From: CAVQCJ01 sp963849365
GTDB lineage: Bacteria > Actinomycetota > Actinomycetes > Prado026
Length of the DNA: 64,000 bases
NCBI GenBank assembly: GCA_963849365.1
Contig: CAWKHA010000004.1
Coordinates: 1,860,001 to 1,924,000 of the forward strand
Direction of reading: 5' to 3'
Below the pieces are notes generated by a model. It worked only from the letters and a program-made list of their open reading frames with translations. It ran no database searches and was not told where the DNA came from. Below, one piece after another: positions 15,698-24,204 of this stretch (positions within the stretch are counted from its first letter, which is position 1; each line of letters begins with the position of its first letter). The position numbers were made by a program, and so were the translations under genes.

Positions 15698-16189
15698 CTC
15701 GAAGGCAGTGCTACAGCTGTCGGCGGTGCGTTGCCGGCCTTTGGCGAACGGGGACGCCGACTGCGTAAAGTTGTTGTGGATAAAGGGCTTTCGGGTCTGT
15801 TGCTGTCGCTGCGCCAGATGAGATCTGGGTCATGTCGATCCAGGGTGGACCCAAGCCCATCACATCAACACACTGGGCCCACGGCGGGGACACCGCCGTG
15901 CACAACTTTGCGCCTCCGTAAGACGACCTCTCGGCAGGTTCAACGTCAGAGCCCAATATCCGGCAGCAAGGTGCGGATCTTGGTCGGTCCTGCAGGGCGG
16001 AAGACTGGCTGGCCGCGTGCCTCGGCGGTGGGCTAGCCTGAGGATCCCCACTTCGTATGTCGTGACAGTTGTGCAAGTCGCTCGCGATCAGGCCGCACAG
16101 ACATGATCCGCCGTACCACCCAGCGCCGAGGGTCGCCCGCGGCCTAGGTGTAGGCATGTTCGAGCAATCACCTCTTAGCGGGAGCGGCG
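15698..16189. other. 492-base gene-free region with a small hairpin
   Basis: The base composition is visibly less GC-rich than in the flanks, and the open frames on either strand look random in composition. A perfect 8-base hairpin (CACGGCGG, loop GGACA, CCGCCGTG) occupies 15880-15900 without a T-run. GTGGG/CCCAC at about 16027-16050 can also pair. No tRNA, att core or transposase trace was recognised. The stretch probably includes the HAD-gene promoter. Confidence 0.5.
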
Positions 16190-17590
16190 ATGACGGCCAG
16201 CCAGGCAACACCGGATCCCCTGTCGTACTGGTCGGAGGGAGCCACGAAGCGCCGCCTGTTCGAGGTGATCGCGGCCATGGTCGATCAGAGTTCGAGCTCG
16301 TTCGTTGAGCCTCGGCGCCGGATCGCGACGTTCGACAACGACGGCACGCTGTGGTGCGAGAAGCCTATGTACGCCCAGGCCCTCTTCCTGCTCCACCGGT
16401 GGCGCAGAATGGTCGAGGAGGACCCGAGTCTGTGTGACATCCAACCGTACAAGGCTGCGGTCGAGTCCGACTACGCCTGGTTCGGTGATCTGTACGGACA
16501 CATCGGTGACCTGTTGAAGGGCGCTGGCGAGGCGTTCGCGGGCCTCACTCCCGACGAGTTCGAGGGCGCCGTCCGCGGCTTCTTCGGAGCGGCACGCGAC
16601 CAACGCTTCGGTGTGCCCCTGCACCACTTGACGTATCTACCGATGATCCAACTGTTGCATCTGCTCCGCGACAAGGGCTTCAAGGTTCTGATCACTACCG
16701 GAGGTGGCCGGGACTTCGTCAGAGCCGTGAGCGAGGAGATCTACGACCTGCCTCGGGAGGCCATCATCGGGTCGTCTCCCATCATCGAGTACCGCGACGG
16801 CAGGCTGGTCAGGGGCGCAACCGTCGGCAGTTCGATTGATGACGGCCCGGGCAAGCCGGTGCACATCTTCGAGCGCACCGGGTTCGCTCCGGCGTTCGCC
16901 GGGGGCAACGCCGACGGTGACATCCAGATGCTGGAGTCGGCCCAGTTCGGTCTCCTGTTGCACCACGACGATGACGAGCGCGAGTACGCATATGACACCG
17001 GCAGCGAGAACGCGCTTGCCTTGGCCGAGAAGAACGACTGGCTCGTCGTCAGCATGAAGACAGACTTCAGACGCGTGTTCGCTTGCGACGCCGATCCGCG
17101 GGAGAGTGACCCCCTCGACCGTGCTGGCACCGACGTGCCTACCTGGGCGGGGTCGATGCGCCAGGATGTGAAGCATGACGGAGCGTGGCGAGCCCGCCGG
17201 GCAGACACACCGGGTGTAGGCGTAGCCGGACCACACCTGCTGCCAGCCCCTGTCCGTTCTCGTTGCCCCGACGTCACGCTGGGCGCCATCGCGGATCCTT
17301 CGCCCGACGATCAACATCGGCGGCGAGCAGGGGTCAGCGGGCGTCATAGGGCCTGCACACCCGGACAACTCAGCTTGGGCGCCCGACGGCGACCAGGTAC
17401 CTGGCGAACTCGTCGTCTGGCAGGTTCAGGACCGAGGCGACCGCATCGTCATCGAAGGAGCCGACAGGAACCGCGCCCAGCCCGAGGGAGACGGCCTGCA
17501 GCAGGAGGTTCTGCGTGGCGTGCCCGGCTTCGAGATCGGCGTAGCGACCGGCGCGGTCGCCGTACTTCGCAGCCAGCCTCGACGGCGTGA
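16190..17590 (+). CDS. HAD-superfamily phosphatase with overrun C-terminus
   Basis: Residues 1-300 are a convincing HAD hydrolase: TFDNDGTLWCEKP carries the nucleophile Asp, VLITTGGGRDFVRAV is motif II, and FAGGNADGDIQML the acidic motif IV. The family usually ends a little after a segment like DWLVVSMKTDFRRVF. Here the frame runs on for about 165 residues of low-complexity arginine/proline-rich sequence and overlaps the convergent nitroreductase gene by 221 bases. A lost stop or a small frameshift near 17080-17110 would explain this; another frame stops at about 17107. The ATG has GGGAG upstream. GC content is lower than that of the core genes. Confidence 0.75.
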   Translation: MTASQATPDPLSYWSEGATKRRLFEVIAAMVDQSSSSFVEPRRRIATFDNDGTLWCEKPMYAQALFLLHRWRRMVEEDPSLCDIQPYKAAVESDYAWFGDLYGHIGDLLKGAGEAFAGLTPDEFEGAVRGFFGAARDQRFGVPLHHLTYLPMIQLLHLLRDKGFKVLITTGGGRDFVRAVSEEIYDLPREAIIGSSPIIEYRDGRLVRGATVGSSIDDGPGKPVHIFERTGFAPAFAGGNADGDIQMLESAQFGLLLHHDDDEREYAYDTGSENALALAEKNDWLVVSMKTDFRRVFACDADPRESDPLDRAGTDVPTWAGSMRQDVKHDGAWRARRADTPGVGVAGPHLLPAPVRSRCPDVTLGAIADPSPDDQHRRRAGVSGRHRACTPGQLSLGARRRPGTWRTRRLAGSGPRRPHRHRRSRQEPRPARGRRPAAGGSAWRARLRDRRSDRRGRRTSQPASTA

Positions 17591-18083
17591 CCGTGACGAC
17601 GAACAGGATGGCTGCTTCCACCAGGGACTGCGGGCGGCCGCCGGCGGAGGCCAGGGCCGCACGCTGGGCCCGCGTGGAAGCCTGCTCCGCCCGATGACCG
17701 TCGGGGATGTACCGAAGCGTCCCCGCGGGACCTGCGGCGTAGAGCTCGAGCGCGTAGAGCGCCCCGGCCGACGGTGCCGTACGACGCGAGCCTTCGTGCG
17801 TGATCCCCTGCGCAGCCCAGAGCAGCTGAGCGACCTCCTGCGACGAGACCGGATCAGCCCGGAAGGCCCGCACCGAGTGACGGCCGGCCATGGCCTGCTC
17901 GAGGCTCAGCGCCCCGGCTGCCCGCACGGGCGGCAGTGCGACGACGGGACCTTGTGGCCGCCGGGACACCCGGGCAGCCGGTGGCTCTCCTGCGCACGCG
18001 GAGACGGCCACTGGGAGCGAGACGGCGCCGACCACCGCGGCCCCGGTCCAACCGAGGAAACGACGGCGCGGCACCACACCCAT
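17370..18083 (-). CDS. Tat-exported lipoprotein of the SagB-type nitroreductase family
   Basis: An FMN-dependent nitroreductase fold of 237 residues: RHSVRAFRADPVSSQEVAQL, then SAGALYALELYAA, and HATQNLLLQAVSLGLGAVPV, the pattern of SagB/ThcOx-type enzymes. The N-terminus has a twin-arginine signal (PRRRFLGW) ending in a lipobox V-S-A-C30, so the protein should be exported folded, with its flavin, and lipid-anchored outside the membrane. That is unusual for the family. It stands alone on the minus strand; its 3' end is overlapped by the HAD frame. The substrate is unknown. Confidence 0.8.
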   Translation of the reverse strand: MGVVPRRRFLGWTGAAVVGAVSLPVAVSACAGEPPAARVSRRPQGPVVALPPVRAAGALSLEQAMAGRHSVRAFRADPVSSQEVAQLLWAAQGITHEGSRRTAPSAGALYALELYAAGPAGTLRYIPDGHRAEQASTRAQRAALASAGGRPQSLVEAAILFVVTVTPSRLAAKYGDRAGRYADLEAGHATQNLLLQAVSLGLGAVPVGSFDDDAVASVLNLPDDEFARYLVAVGRPS

Positions 18084-18173
18084 GGCTCGATGATCGGCAC
18101 CGCTGCGCCGGGTCGACCAGGGTCGTTGGTCGCACGCGTCGAGCGGGCCGCCGTTCTCCGGCGGGATCCGGGA

Positions 18174-19316
18174 CTAGCTGGTCCGAGCGGTCGGTGTCAG
18201 GGACAGGGACATGCCCGCGAGACCGCGAGGCTTGCCGGCGAGCTGGTCGGCGATCGTGCGGAGGGCCTTCGACGCGGGGGTGTCCGGGGCCGTCAGCACC
18301 AGCGGGAGGCCCGCGTCACCGCCCTCACGCAGGGCCGTCTCCATCGGGATCTGGCCGAGCAAGGGGACCGGCGCACCGATCGCGCGGGTGAGCGCCTCGG
18401 CGACAACGGCCCCACCGCCGGACCCGAACGGTTCGATGCGCGAGCCGTCGGGCAGCTCCAGCCACGACATGTTCTCCACGACGCCGGCGATGCGCTGGTG
18501 GGTCTGGAGTGCGATCGTTCCGGCGCGCTCGGCGACCTCCGCGGCGGCCAGCTGCGGCGTCGTCACGACGAGGATCTCCCCGTTCGGCACCAGCTGGGCT
18601 ACCGAGATCGCGACGTCGCCGGTGCCGGGGGGCAGGTCGATCAGCAGGACGTCTAGGTCCCCCCAGTACACGTCCGAGAGGAACTGCTGCAACGCGCGGT
18701 GCAGCATCGGCCCGCGCCAGACGACCGCGGTGTTCCCCGGGGTGAACATCCCGATCGAGATCACGCGTACGCCGTGCGCGGACGGCGGCATGATCATCTG
18801 TTCGACCTGCGTCGGCCGTCCGTCGACACCGAGCATGCGCGGGATCGAGTGCCCGTAGATGTCCGCGTCCACGACACCGACGGACAAGCCACCGGCGGCC
18901 ATCGCCACGGCCAGGTTCACGGTGACGGACGACTTGCCGACGCCGCCCTTGCCGGAGGCCACGGCGAAGACCTTGGTCAGCGACCCGGGCTGGGCGAACG
19001 GCACCTCTTTGTCGGCCTGCCCGCCACGCAGCCGCGACGTCATCGTGCGGCGCTGATCGTCGGTCATCACGTCGAGCTCGACGGTGACCGAAGACACACC
19101 GGGCACCTGCGAGACCGCCGACGTGACGCGGCGGGTGATCTCGTCGCGCAACGGGCAGCCGGACACGGTGAGCAGGACCTCGACGGTGACGGCCCCGTCC
19201 GCCCCGACCCGCACCGACCGGACCATGTCGAGCTCGGTGATCGGACGGCGGATCTCCGGGTCGTCGACCGTCGCCAGGGCGGCCATGACCAGGTCTTCCG
19301 TGGGTGCTGGGGCCAT
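18174..19316 (-). CDS. mrp: Mrp/ApbC family P-loop ATPase, Fe-S carrier
   Basis: Binds and delivers iron-sulphur clusters in an ATP-dependent way. Residues 5-85 form an MIP18/DUF59 domain (VDDPEIRRPITELDMV) and residues 115-360 the deviant Walker ATPase (SGKGGVGKSS at 121-130; LLIDLPPGTGD). The C-terminal CxxC pair that holds the cluster in many Mrp proteins is absent here: after VVENMSWLELPDG no cysteines follow. The start is ATG 19316; a longer frame to 19373 lacks similarity. It lies immediately after the DUF1003 gene, 10 bases apart, on the same strand. Confidence 0.92.
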   Translation of the reverse strand: MAPAPTEDLVMAALATVDDPEIRRPITELDMVRSVRVGADGAVTVEVLLTVSGCPLRDEITRRVTSAVSQVPGVSSVTVELDVMTDDQRRTMTSRLRGGQADKEVPFAQPGSLTKVFAVASGKGGVGKSSVTVNLAVAMAAGGLSVGVVDADIYGHSIPRMLGVDGRPTQVEQMIMPPSAHGVRVISIGMFTPGNTAVVWRGPMLHRALQQFLSDVYWGDLDVLLIDLPPGTGDVAISVAQLVPNGEILVVTTPQLAAAEVAERAGTIALQTHQRIAGVVENMSWLELPDGSRIEPFGSGGGAVVAEALTRAIGAPVPLLGQIPMETALREGGDAGLPLVLTAPDTPASKALRTIADQLAGKPRGLAGMSLSLTPTARTS

Positions 19317-19326
19317 GACCCCGATG

Positions 19327-19932
19327 CTACGTGTCGCCGGCGGACCCCGCGGACCCGGCGGAGCGGGCGGCACCGGGGGACGCGGGGGCCGGGCCGGGCG
19401 CCCCCGGCACCAGACCCGGCTCGGCCAGCCTGGCGGCGACCTCCTCGAGCAGGTCCCGCAGCTCGGAGCGGACGAAGTCGCGGGTGGCGACCTCGCCCAG
19501 CGCGATCCGCAGGTCGGCGACCTCGCGCACGAGGTACTCGGTGTCGGCGACGGACCGCTCGTCCCGGGTGCGGTCCTGCTCGTACTGCACGCGGTCCCGG
19601 TCGGCCTGGCGGTTCTGGGCGAGCAGGATCAGCGGCGCGGCGTACGACGCCTGCAGCGACAGCAGCAGGGTCATGAACAAGAACGCGTACGGGTCGAAGC
19701 GCAGGCTCTCGGGCGCGAGGCTGTTCCAGCCGAACCACACGATGATGAACGCCGTCATGTAGGCGATGAACTTCCAGCTGCCGATGAAGCGCGCGATCCG
19801 CTCGGAGAAGCGACCGAACGTCTCCGGGTCCCAGCCCGGGCGGACCGAGACGCCGCGGCGCGGCACGTAGGGCTGGTCCAGCCCCGGCCGGCGCGAACGC
19901 CGCCGGGCCTCCCGGCGCGACTCAGCGGCCAT
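19327..19932 (-). CDS. DUF1003 membrane protein
   Basis: The 201 residues have a basic N-terminus, two membrane helices (FIAYMTAFIIVWFGWNS; FLFMTLLLSLQASYAAPLIL) and the DUF1003 hallmark AQNRQADRDRVQYEQD, then a coiled coil and an A/G/S-rich tail. The function is unknown. The ATG lies 11 bases inside the upstream MgtE-N/CBS gene, so the two are coupled. This pairing of a cytosolic MgtE-like sensor with a two-helix membrane protein is repeated in other actinobacteria, as far as I recall, and suggests a joint function. Confidence 0.9.
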   Translation of the reverse strand: MAAESRREARRRSRRPGLDQPYVPRRGVSVRPGWDPETFGRFSERIARFIGSWKFIAYMTAFIIVWFGWNSLAPESLRFDPYAFLFMTLLLSLQASYAAPLILLAQNRQADRDRVQYEQDRTRDERSVADTEYLVREVADLRIALGEVATRDFVRSELRDLLEEVAARLAEPGLVPGAPGPAPASPGAARSAGSAGSAGDT

Positions 19933-21166
19933 CGTCGGCGTCCCGCCAGTCGTCGGGCAGCAGGTGGTCGAGCACGTCGTCGACCGTGACCGCGCCGAGC
20001 AGGTGGTCGTGCTCGTCCACGACCGGCAACGCGACCAGGTTGTAGGTGGCCAGGTAGCGGGTCACCTCGGGCAACGTCGCGGTGGGCTCGACGGGTTCGA
20101 GGTCGGTGTCGCACACGCCGGACACCAGCGCCGACGGCGGCTCGCGCAACAGGCGCTGGGTGTAGGCGATCCCCACGAAACGTCCGGTCGGGGTCTCCAG
20201 CGGCGGCCGGCAGACGTACACCTGCGAGGCGAGCGCCGGCGTGAGCTCGGCGTTGCGCACCCGGGCCAGCGCCTCCGCGACGGTGGCGTGCGGCGGCAGG
20301 ATCACCGGCTCGGTCGTCATCATGCCGCCGGCGGTGTACTCGTCGTAGGACAGCAGCCGGCGGACGTCCTCGGCCTCGTCGGGCTCCATCAGCGCGAGCA
20401 GGTGCTCGGCCTGGTCGGGCGGAAGCTCACCGAGGAGGTCGGCCGCGTCGTCCGGGGCCATCGCCTCGAGCACGTCGGCGGCCCGCTCGCGCTTGAGCTG
20501 GCCGAGGATCTCGATCTGGTCGTCCTCGGGCAGCTCCTCGAGGACGTCGGCCAGCTTCTCGTCGTCCAGCGCGGCGGCCACCTCGGCCCGGCGCTTCGCG
20601 GACAGGTCGTGCAGCGCCCCGGCCAGGTCGGCGGGCCGCATCTTCTCGTACGTGGCGAGCAGCGCCGCCACGCCCTGGTTCGACTCGGGCTGGGCCAGGC
20701 CGGTGACCTCGGTCCAGTCGACGATGAGTGTCTCGCCGCGGCGCCGGAACCCGCTGCCGGCCTTGCGGACGAACAGCTCGGTGATCTCCCAGTCGCGGGT
20801 GCGGTTCTGCTCCATGCCGGCGTCGACGACGGTGACCTGCTCGCCGGTGGTGACGAGGGTCACCTTCCGGTCGAGGATCTCGGCGAGCACCAGCGTCTCG
20901 TTGTCGCGCTGCTCGAACCTGCGCATGTTGATCACGCCGGTGGTCAGGACCTGGCGGGCGTCCAGGGCGGTCACCCGGGTGATGGGCAGGAAGATCCGCC
21001 GCCGCATGGGCACCTCGACCACGAGGCCGAGGACACGGGGGAGATCCCGGCCGGTCCGCACCGACACGACGACGTCGCGGATCCGCCCGACCTGGTCGCC
21101 GTTGGGGTCGAAGACAGCGACCGAGGCCAGGCGCGCGATGAAGACGCGTCCCGGCGTAGCGCTCAC
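19922..21166 (-). CDS. MgtE N-domain and CBS-pair protein without a channel
   Basis: The 414 residues run: PRC-barrel-like N-terminus (VAVFDPNGDQVGRIRDVVV), MgtE intracellular N-domain with its superhelical repeats (AALDDEKLADVLEELPEDDQ, then IEILGQLKRERAADVLEAM), and a CBS pair (YTAGGMMTTEPVILPPHATV to LPVVDEHDHLLGAVTVDDVL). The five-helix MgtE magnesium pore is missing, so it cannot transport on its own. In MgtE these domains sense Mg2+; here they may sense Mg2+ or nucleotides and act through the overlapping DUF1003 protein. It resembles mycobacterial Rv1232c. Confidence 0.9.
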   Translation of the reverse strand: MSATPGRVFIARLASVAVFDPNGDQVGRIRDVVVSVRTGRDLPRVLGLVVEVPMRRRIFLPITRVTALDARQVLTTGVINMRRFEQRDNETLVLAEILDRKVTLVTTGEQVTVVDAGMEQNRTRDWEITELFVRKAGSGFRRRGETLIVDWTEVTGLAQPESNQGVAALLATYEKMRPADLAGALHDLSAKRRAEVAAALDDEKLADVLEELPEDDQIEILGQLKRERAADVLEAMAPDDAADLLGELPPDQAEHLLALMEPDEAEDVRRLLSYDEYTAGGMMTTEPVILPPHATVAEALARVRNAELTPALASQVYVCRPPLETPTGRFVGIAYTQRLLREPPSALVSGVCDTDLEPVEPTATLPEVTRYLATYNLVALPVVDEHDHLLGAVTVDDVLDHLLPDDWRDADDGR

Positions 21167-21284
21167 GGGGCGAGGCTACCGGCGTGCACGCGACGAGCCG
21201 GTCCGCGACGCGGTGAACGCCCGGGTACCGTTGATCCGCGCCGAGGCCAGCGTGGTCCCGGGTCCGGCCCAGTGGGGGAGTCCC

Positions 21285-22004
21285 GTGCGTCCCATCCGTG
21301 TCCTCGTCCTGTTCGCGGCTGCCGCCGCGACCGGTGCAGCCGCGCTCGCCGGCTGCACGTCCGGCTCCGGCTCCTCGGGCGCCAGCGCCGTGGCCGTGGG
21401 CGCCGAGGGGAACGGCGTAGAGACCAAGAGCGCGACCGAGATCGTCGCCGTGTCCAAGGCGGCGGCGCAGGCGGCGTCAGCGGTGCGCGTCGCGGGGACG
21501 GCGGACGGCAGCCAGATCGCCGCCCGGCTGAGCCCGGACGTCGCCGACGTCCAGCTCGTGCACAGCGGCGAGCACGTCGAGGTCCTGCGGGTGGGCACCG
21601 ACCACTACCTCAAGGGCGACGCCGCGTTCTGGACCGAGGCGGCCAGCGCCGCCGCCGCAGCCAAGCTGGCGGGCAAGTGGGTCAAGCTCACGGCCGCGCA
21701 GGCTGCGTCGTACGAGCAGTTCCTGTCCATCCCGACGTTCTTCGACGGCATGTTCCAGTCCACCGGCACGCCGACCAAGGGCGCGGTCACGACCGTCGAC
21801 GGCACCGAGGAGGTGACCCTGGTCGACACGGACGGCAGCAAGCTGTACGTCGCGACCACCGGCAAGCCCTACCCGCTCAAGGTCGAGAGCGCCGGTTCCA
21901 CGGGCGACCAGGTCACGCTCAGCGACTGGAATGTGCCGATCACGGACATCGCCGCTCCGCCCGCGGGCTCGGTCGTCGACCCGAGCACCATCGCCGGTGG
22001 CTGA
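21285..22004 (+). CDS. lipoprotein A of a tandem pair (LppX/LprG-like)
   Basis: A 239-residue exported lipoprotein: signal peptide with lipobox L-A-G-C24, a serine/glycine linker, then a domain with VGTDHYLKGDAAFWTEA and LSDWNVPITDIAAPPAGSVV. The layout (helix, YxKGDxxFW strand, glycine/lysine loop, terminal VDPSTI) is that of LppX/LprG-like lipid-binding lipoproteins, though identity is not certain. The GTG has a good ribosome site (GGGGGAG). It overlaps the next gene, a paralogue, by 8 bases. Confidence 0.75.
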   Translation: MRPIRVLVLFAAAAATGAAALAGCTSGSGSSGASAVAVGAEGNGVETKSATEIVAVSKAAAQAASAVRVAGTADGSQIAARLSPDVADVQLVHSGEHVEVLRVGTDHYLKGDAAFWTEAASAAAAAKLAGKWVKLTAAQAASYEQFLSIPTFFDGMFQSTGTPTKGAVTTVDGTEEVTLVDTDGSKLYVATTGKPYPLKVESAGSTGDQVTLSDWNVPITDIAAPPAGSVVDPSTIAGG

Positions 22005-22731
22005 GCGGGTCCGCGGGCGCTGCGGAGCGGTCCTCGTCGCCCTGCTGGTCGCCGCCGGTCCCGCGCTGGCGGCCTGCACGGGCGGCGGCTCCGGTGCCGG
22101 AGCGTCGGGTCCCTCCGCCGCGAGCACGGCTGCGAACGGCGTGGAGAAGCTGTCCGCCCAGGCGATCCTGGACCGGAGCAAGGCCGCGGCGAAGTCGGCG
22201 TCCTGGGTGCACCTGACCGGTACCCAGGCTGACACGACGCTCGACCTGACGGTCGGCAAGGACACGGCGAGCGGCTCGGTGACGCAGGGCGGCCTGACGG
22301 CGCAGCTGCTCGCGGTCGGGGGCACCACGTACATCAAGGGCGACAAGGCGTTCTGGGACAGCTCGGCCGGGACCGGCAGCGGCGACGTGCTGGCCGGCAA
22401 GTGGGTGGTGGCCGGCTCGACCAAGGGCGCCGACACCTCGGGGCTGGATGCTTTCACCGACGTGGGACGGGCCGTCGACACGATCCTGAGTCCGGGCGGC
22501 ACCGTCACCAAGGGCGGCGTCTCGACCGTCGGTGGGCAGCGGGTCGTGGCGCTGACGGACTCGGACGGGTCGACGCTGTACGTCGCGCTGGACGGTCCGC
22601 CGTACCCGGTCCGGATCGTGCCGAAGGACCCGACGACGGACCCGCCGACGTTCTCGGACTGGAACGTGCCGGTCACGATCGCCTCGCCACCGCCGGACCA
22701 GGTGGTGGACCCGACCAAGCTGGGAGGCTGA
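21997..22731 (+). CDS. lipoprotein B of a tandem pair (LppX/LprG-like)
   Basis: A paralogue of the preceding protein, with 244 residues, lipobox L-A-A-C27, and the same landmarks: GGTTYIKGDKAFWDSS, DGSTLYVALDGPPYPVRI, and FSDWNVPVTIASPPPDQVVD. Local duplication is clear at protein level, although the two have diverged throughout. The GTG lies 8 bases inside gene A, so both are made together. If the family assignment holds, the two barrels would carry lipids or glycolipids across the cell wall. PhzF follows 5 bases later. Confidence 0.75.
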   Translation: MAERVRGRCGAVLVALLVAAGPALAACTGGGSGAGASGPSAASTAANGVEKLSAQAILDRSKAAAKSASWVHLTGTQADTTLDLTVGKDTASGSVTQGGLTAQLLAVGGTTYIKGDKAFWDSSAGTGSGDVLAGKWVVAGSTKGADTSGLDAFTDVGRAVDTILSPGGTVTKGGVSTVGGQRVVALTDSDGSTLYVALDGPPYPVRIVPKDPTTDPPTFSDWNVPVTIASPPPDQVVDPTKLGG

Positions 22732-22736
22732 TCGCG

Positions 22737-23648
22737 ATGGCAGCGACGCTGGCGTACCACGTGCTCGACGTCTTCGCGGAGGCGCCGTTCGCGGGCAACC
22801 CGCTGGCCGTCGTGCTGGACGCGGACGGCCTGAGCACGGCGCAGATGCAGATGCTGGCACGCGAGTTCCAGCTCTCGGAGACGACGTTCCCGCTGCGGCC
22901 CACCGGCGCGGAGCGCAGCCGCGGCGTGGACTACCGCCTGCGCATCTTCACTCCCGAGGTCGAGCTGCCGTTCGCGGGACATCCCAGCGTGGGCACGGCC
23001 TGGCTGATGGCCCGGCTCGGGCACGTCCGGCCCGGGCGCGTGGTGCAGGCCTGCGGTGCCGGCGAGCTGCCCATGACCGTCGCACCCGAGGGTGGGCCGG
23101 TGGAGCTCACCGGCGGCGAACCGGCCTGCTCGGACCCGGTGGACCCCGGCCCGGCGCTCGCCGCCGTCGGACTGTCCGTCACGGACCTGGCCGACCCCGA
23201 CCGGCTGCCGGCGCGGGTCTGCAGCACCGGGTTGGCGTACACCGTCCTCGAGGTCCGTCCGGAGTCGCTGGCCAGGTGCACGCCCGACTTCGCTCGGCTG
23301 GCCGAGCTGGCGCGCCCCGGCTCGGCGGCGACCGGTGTCTACGCGGTCACCTGGGACAGTGCGACGGCCACCGCGCGGGCGCGGATGTTCGCCGGCGACC
23401 TGGGCAGCATCACCGAGGACCCGGCGACGGGATCGGCCGCCCTCGCGTACGGCGTCTGGCTGGCGGCGTCGGGCCTGTTCGGGCCGGCGGGCACGGCGGG
23501 CTACAACGTCGTGCAGGGGGTCGAGATGGGGCGGCCGTCGTTGCTGTCGTGCCGGGTCGAGGTCGACGGGGGGCGGGCGACGCGGGTGCACGTCGCCGGC
23601 CGCGTGGCTCCGATCGCCGAGGGGCGCATCGCGGTGCCCGCGACCTGA
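22737..23648 (+). CDS. PhzF family isomerase/epimerase
   Basis: A 303-residue two-lobed protein of the PhzF/diaminopimelate epimerase fold: YHVLDVFAEAPFAGNPLAVV at the start, LSETTF with the catalytic glutamate, ELPFAGHPSVGTAW, and EDPATGSAALAYGVWL in the C-lobe. Most family members have unknown substrates; phenazine genes are absent, so the phz name is not implied. GGGAGG precedes the ATG. The close spacing after the two lipoprotein genes suggests cotranscription, perhaps by chance. Confidence 0.92.
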   Translation: MAATLAYHVLDVFAEAPFAGNPLAVVLDADGLSTAQMQMLAREFQLSETTFPLRPTGAERSRGVDYRLRIFTPEVELPFAGHPSVGTAWLMARLGHVRPGRVVQACGAGELPMTVAPEGGPVELTGGEPACSDPVDPGPALAAVGLSVTDLADPDRLPARVCSTGLAYTVLEVRPESLARCTPDFARLAELARPGSAATGVYAVTWDSATATARARMFAGDLGSITEDPATGSAALAYGVWLAASGLFGPAGTAGYNVVQGVEMGRPSLLSCRVEVDGGRATRVHVAGRVAPIAEGRIAVPAT

Positions 23649-23665
23649 GTCCCCGGGTCCGCGCT

Positions 23666-24187
23666 CTACAGCTTGGGGCGCCGCCGGGTGCGGCGGCCCA
23701 GGACCATGGGCCGCCCGTGCAACGTCGTCGCGTCCGTCGGCACCGGGGCCGCCCTGCGGTCTGCGGACCCGTAGGCGCCCGGGGCCTCGGTCGCCGGGCC
23801 GTCCGGCTCCAGCCGCGTGACCAGGCAGGTCGCCGCCCAGCGGGCCGGCTGTGCCTCCCCGTCCGGAGCGCTCTGCCGGGCCGCGTGCAGGGCCGCCACC
23901 GCGGACTCCCAGGCGTCCGTCCCCGGCTCCAGCGGGACCACGCGCACCGGCACCTGGACCAGCAGGCCCCCCTTGTCCTTGCTGCGCAGGACGAGCTCGG
24001 CCCGTCCGGTGTCGCGCAGCCCCGGCAGCTTCTGCTCGTCGCCCTCGTGCACCACGACGGCGGCGCCGTCGAGCCAGACGTGCCACGCCCCGAGCGGTTG
24101 CGTCGCGCCCGGGACCGCGACCCAGAGCACCGACGACTTGCGGCCGGCCTCGTCGACGAGCGCGGTCTGGAAGTCCACGAGCCGCAT
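23666..24187 (-). CDS. hypothetical protein, possible split-barrel fold
   Basis: Not recognised with certainty. The 173 residues alternate strands and turns (VLWVAVPGATQPLGAWHVWL, AVVVHEGDEQKLPGL, AELVLRSKDKGGLLVQVPVR), reminiscent of a pyridoxamine-phosphate-oxidase-like FMN-binding barrel, followed by a polar tail. It is divergent from a DMT transporter with only 17 bases between start codons and a shared symmetric -10. Its last bases lie close to the convergent phzF gene. Confidence 0.65.
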   Translation of the reverse strand: MRLVDFQTALVDEAGRKSSVLWVAVPGATQPLGAWHVWLDGAAVVVHEGDEQKLPGLRDTGRAELVLRSKDKGGLLVQVPVRVVPLEPGTDAWESAVAALHAARQSAPDGEAQPARWAATCLVTRLEPDGPATEAPGAYGSADRRAAPVPTDATTLHGRPMVLGRRTRRRPKL

Positions 24188-24192
24188 CCTGC

Positions 24193-24199
24193 CAGGATG
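24193..24199. promoter_or_regulatory. symmetric bidirectional -10 element between divergent genes
   Basis: CAGGATG reads CAGGAT on the plus strand and CATCCT on the minus strand; each ends 6 bases before its start codon (GTG 24205, ATG 24187). It is the centre-right half of the inverted repeat CATCCTG-C-CAGGATG at 24185-24199. The geometry is identical to that of the dapD/dapE pair. Confidence 0.5.
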
Positions 24200-24204
24200 T
24201 GCGC

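Noticed and set aside
15711..16211. Minus-strand frame of 166 codons in the gene-free region
   Set aside because: Composition is random-looking with many prolines and cysteines and no family resemblance; it also overlaps the start of the HAD gene.
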